Below the pieces are notes generated by a model. That model was not told the DNA's origin and searched no databases. It worked only from the letters and a program-made list of their open reading frames with translations. The translations under genes and the position numbers were made by a program. A DNA stretch of 44,680 nucleotides from Dysgonamonadaceae bacterium. GTDB lineage: Bacteria; Bacteroidota; Bacteroidia; Bacteroidales; Azobacteroidaceae. Where the stretch lies: contig JAISFI010000035.1 in assembly GCA_031263685.1 (NCBI GenBank), positions 1 through 44,680 on the forward strand, written 5' to 3'. Numbering within the stretch: position 1 is the stretch's first letter; each line of letters opens with the position of its first letter. This document shows positions 43,506 to 44,680 of this stretch, in pieces.

Positions 43506-44082
43506 AGCAAATTTCGTGGAGATAATCGGGTTTATCCTGGCATTGATCCATCTTTTTTTGGAAATCAAGGAACGCTGGTCGATGTGGATTATTGGTATTT
43601 TCAGTTCAATATTTTATGTTTTTATCTTTTTTCAATCGAAAATTTACGCGCAAATGGGCTTGTACGCTTACTTTATAATCGCGAATTGCTATGGTCTATA
43701 TTGTTGGAAGTTTGCCAAAGGACGGTCGGAAAAACCCCTGAAAATATCTCACATAACCCCGAAAACAGCCGGTATTTTATTCGTCATAGCTGTCATTCTT
43801 TCCGGATTCATCGGATATTTCCTTTCCGGATATACGGATTCTCCAATTCCATACATAGATGCGATTTTAGCGGCTTTGAGCATTGTTGCAACGTGGATGA
43901 TAGCTCGTAAAATATTGGAACACTGGTATATATGGATTGTTACAGACTTTTTCTCCGTCGGGTTGTATTTTTCTTTAGATCTTTATCCCACCGCACTTCT
44001 TTATCTGATGTATGGTTGTATGTCTTCTTGGGGATTGCTCAACTGGAGAAAATCTATGAAATCTGCTTTCGCATTATCCTGA
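43471..44082 (+). CDS. pnuC: PnuC family vitamin transporter
   Basis: A 203-residue membrane protein with seven or eight helices. The family core is seen as VEIIGFILALIHLFLEIKER, WIIGIFSSIFYVFIFFQSKI, YFIIANCYGLYCW and the late IWIVTDFFSVGLYFSLDLYP. PnuC-type carriers import nicotinamide riboside; relatives import thiamine or riboflavin. No riboswitch can be recognised upstream because its start lies within the HAD gene. nadA in the same window shows NAD synthesis is also made de novo. A strong hairpin ends the unit. Confidence 0.9.
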   Translation: MEWMNCLIGWIEANFVEIIGFILALIHLFLEIKERWSMWIIGIFSSIFYVFIFFQSKIYAQMGLYAYFIIANCYGLYCWKFAKGRSEKPLKISHITPKTAGILFVIAVILSGFIGYFLSGYTDSPIPYIDAILAALSIVATWMIARKILEHWYIWIVTDFFSVGLYFSLDLYPTALLYLMYGCMSSWGLLNWRKSMKSAFALS

Positions 44083-44152
44083 AAATATACTTAACAAATT
44101 AAAACACAGCTACATGTAAAATTTCATATCCTAAAATCCGAAGAATTAAATG

Positions 44153-44189
44153 AATAACCCCCAATGGAATGAAGCGATTGGGGGTTATT
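44153..44189. terminator. Bidirectional terminator-like hairpin
   Basis: AATAACCCCCAAT and ATTGGGGGTTATT form a perfect 13-bp stem with an 11-nt loop. It lies between the convergent pnuC gene and the small exported protein gene. No long T-run follows on either side. Confidence 0.75.
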
Positions 44190-44193
44190 GAGC

Positions 44194-44535
44194 TCAGCAG
44201 GTAGCTAAAATCCTGCGTATAATCATGTAACATACTGACAATAGCAATACTAATCCAAGTCCATCCGCTACCGGAACATGACTCCCATGCCCGTCGCCAA
44301 TGCCGCCTGGCGTCTCTGTCAGGGTGGATTGGGAGGTGTTGTCAAATAAACCTATACTGTTGTTTGAGGAGGATGATAACAAGTTTTGTTTTGTCTCGCC
44401 TGTCTGCGTGGATGAGGTAGATGCCTGTTGCTTTCCGTACAGTCCCACGCCGGCCTCTGCCGGCGTCAGGACATGCAGCATCACTATCATATTCACAATC
44501 ACTATACTACTGAAAATTTTATAATTTCTTTTCAT
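44194..44535 (-). CDS. Small exported protein with C-terminal membrane helix
   Basis: A 113-residue protein I do not recognise by domain. It has a signal peptide at about 1-28 (ending in AEA), a low-complexity middle rich in Ser, Thr, Gln and Asn, and a C-terminal GDGHGSHVPVADGLGLVLLL leading into a helix and RRI. Many small Bacteroidetes exported proteins end with a similar P(I/V)xDGL-hydrophobic-basic sequence. It probably ends anchored in a membrane. No promoter was found. Confidence 0.65.
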   Translation of the reverse strand: MKRNYKIFSSIVIVNMIVMLHVLTPAEAGVGLYGKQQASTSSTQTGETKQNLLSSSSNNSIGLFDNTSQSTLTETPGGIGDGHGSHVPVADGLGLVLLLSVCYMIIRRILATC

Positions 44536-44578
44536 GACTTTTGTTTTTATTTGTCCTTATAATTTTGTTTTGTAAATT

Positions 44579-44680
44579 CTCTGGATTGCTTCGCCGCAAG
44601 CGGCTCGCAATGACGTGCAGGGAAGCATGACGTGCAGAGGGCATCGTTATGCGGCTCCTCTCTACACGTCATTGCGAAGG
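44579..44680. repeat. GTCATTGCGA inverted-repeat element, copy 3 (reaches the edge)
   Basis: CTGGATTGCTTCG, CTCGCAATGACG and, at the end, CGTCATTGCGA repeat the parts of the elements at 8052 and 13049. The copy is longer, and TGACGTGCAG occurs twice in its middle. It may continue past the window. Confidence 0.75.

Noticed and set aside
1-44680. rRNA genes, insertion sequences with transposase, prophage genes
   Set aside because: None was recognised on either strand; the only mobile-looking DNA is the non-coding palindromic repeats.

Overview
The window looks like a chromosome segment of a Bacteroidetes bacterium, most likely of the order Bacteroidales. Three things support this. Several lineage-typical families are present: HYC_CC_PP, DUF4271, DUF4834, DUF6922, a fused SpmA/SpmB protein and the uvrC-dtd-MazG-deoC block. 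Many genes are preceded by the Bacteroidetes promoter pattern TTTG-N19/20-TAnnTTTG. Genes rarely have a Shine-Dalgarno sequence. No genus can be named from this evidence.

Layout. 1-1172: start of an exported protein (minus strand), then a strange locus with a 21-bp minisatellite of 17 units, a small ORF with a good promoter, a truncated gene remnant and a palindromic dispersed repeat. 1191-8600 (minus): copper/silver-type efflux operon in the order HYC_CC_PP protein, cusA-like RND pump, TolC-like channel, cusB-like adaptor. 8711-9787: membrane acyltransferase. 9788-10323: AT-rich gap with DnaA-box-like words. 10324-13835: nadA, a SulP transporter and rubrerythrin. 13903-22398: housekeeping genes (ychF, tRNA-Gln, tyrS, a TatD-like gene, yidD, rnpA, hemD, DUF4271, LOG, DUF4834, tadA, yraN, a YjbR gene, birA).

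22379-25572 is the clearest accessory island. It carries a DUF6922/AbiEii toxin-antitoxin-like pair. Next to it is a three-gene operon (HNH protein, coiled-coil protein, DUF4407 membrane coiled-coil protein) behind a roughly 300-nt leader that can form three hairpins, the last terminator-like. This is the best candidate here for an undescribed system, but its function is inference only.

25610-34444: pyrH-frr-rsgA, mutS, polA and a polyprenyl synthetase. 34445-34925: a strong terminator and a 328-bp nested palindrome containing a second copy of the repeat at 1079. 34926-41382 (minus): deoC, a MazG-like gene, dtd, uvrC, apt, mnmG and ybeY, with a perfect parS-like ParB site between apt and mnmG. 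41494-44680: fused SpmA/B, a HAD phosphatase, pnuC, a small exported protein and a partial GTCATTGCGA repeat.

Functional links: the efflux operon encodes all three layers of a tripartite pump plus a small periplasmic Cys/His protein. pyrH-frr-rsgA and rnpA-yidD are translation and envelope housekeeping clusters. The parS-like site, mnmG and the DnaA-box-like gap hint that the segment may lie near the replication origin, although gene orientation to the right of the gap does not favour that.
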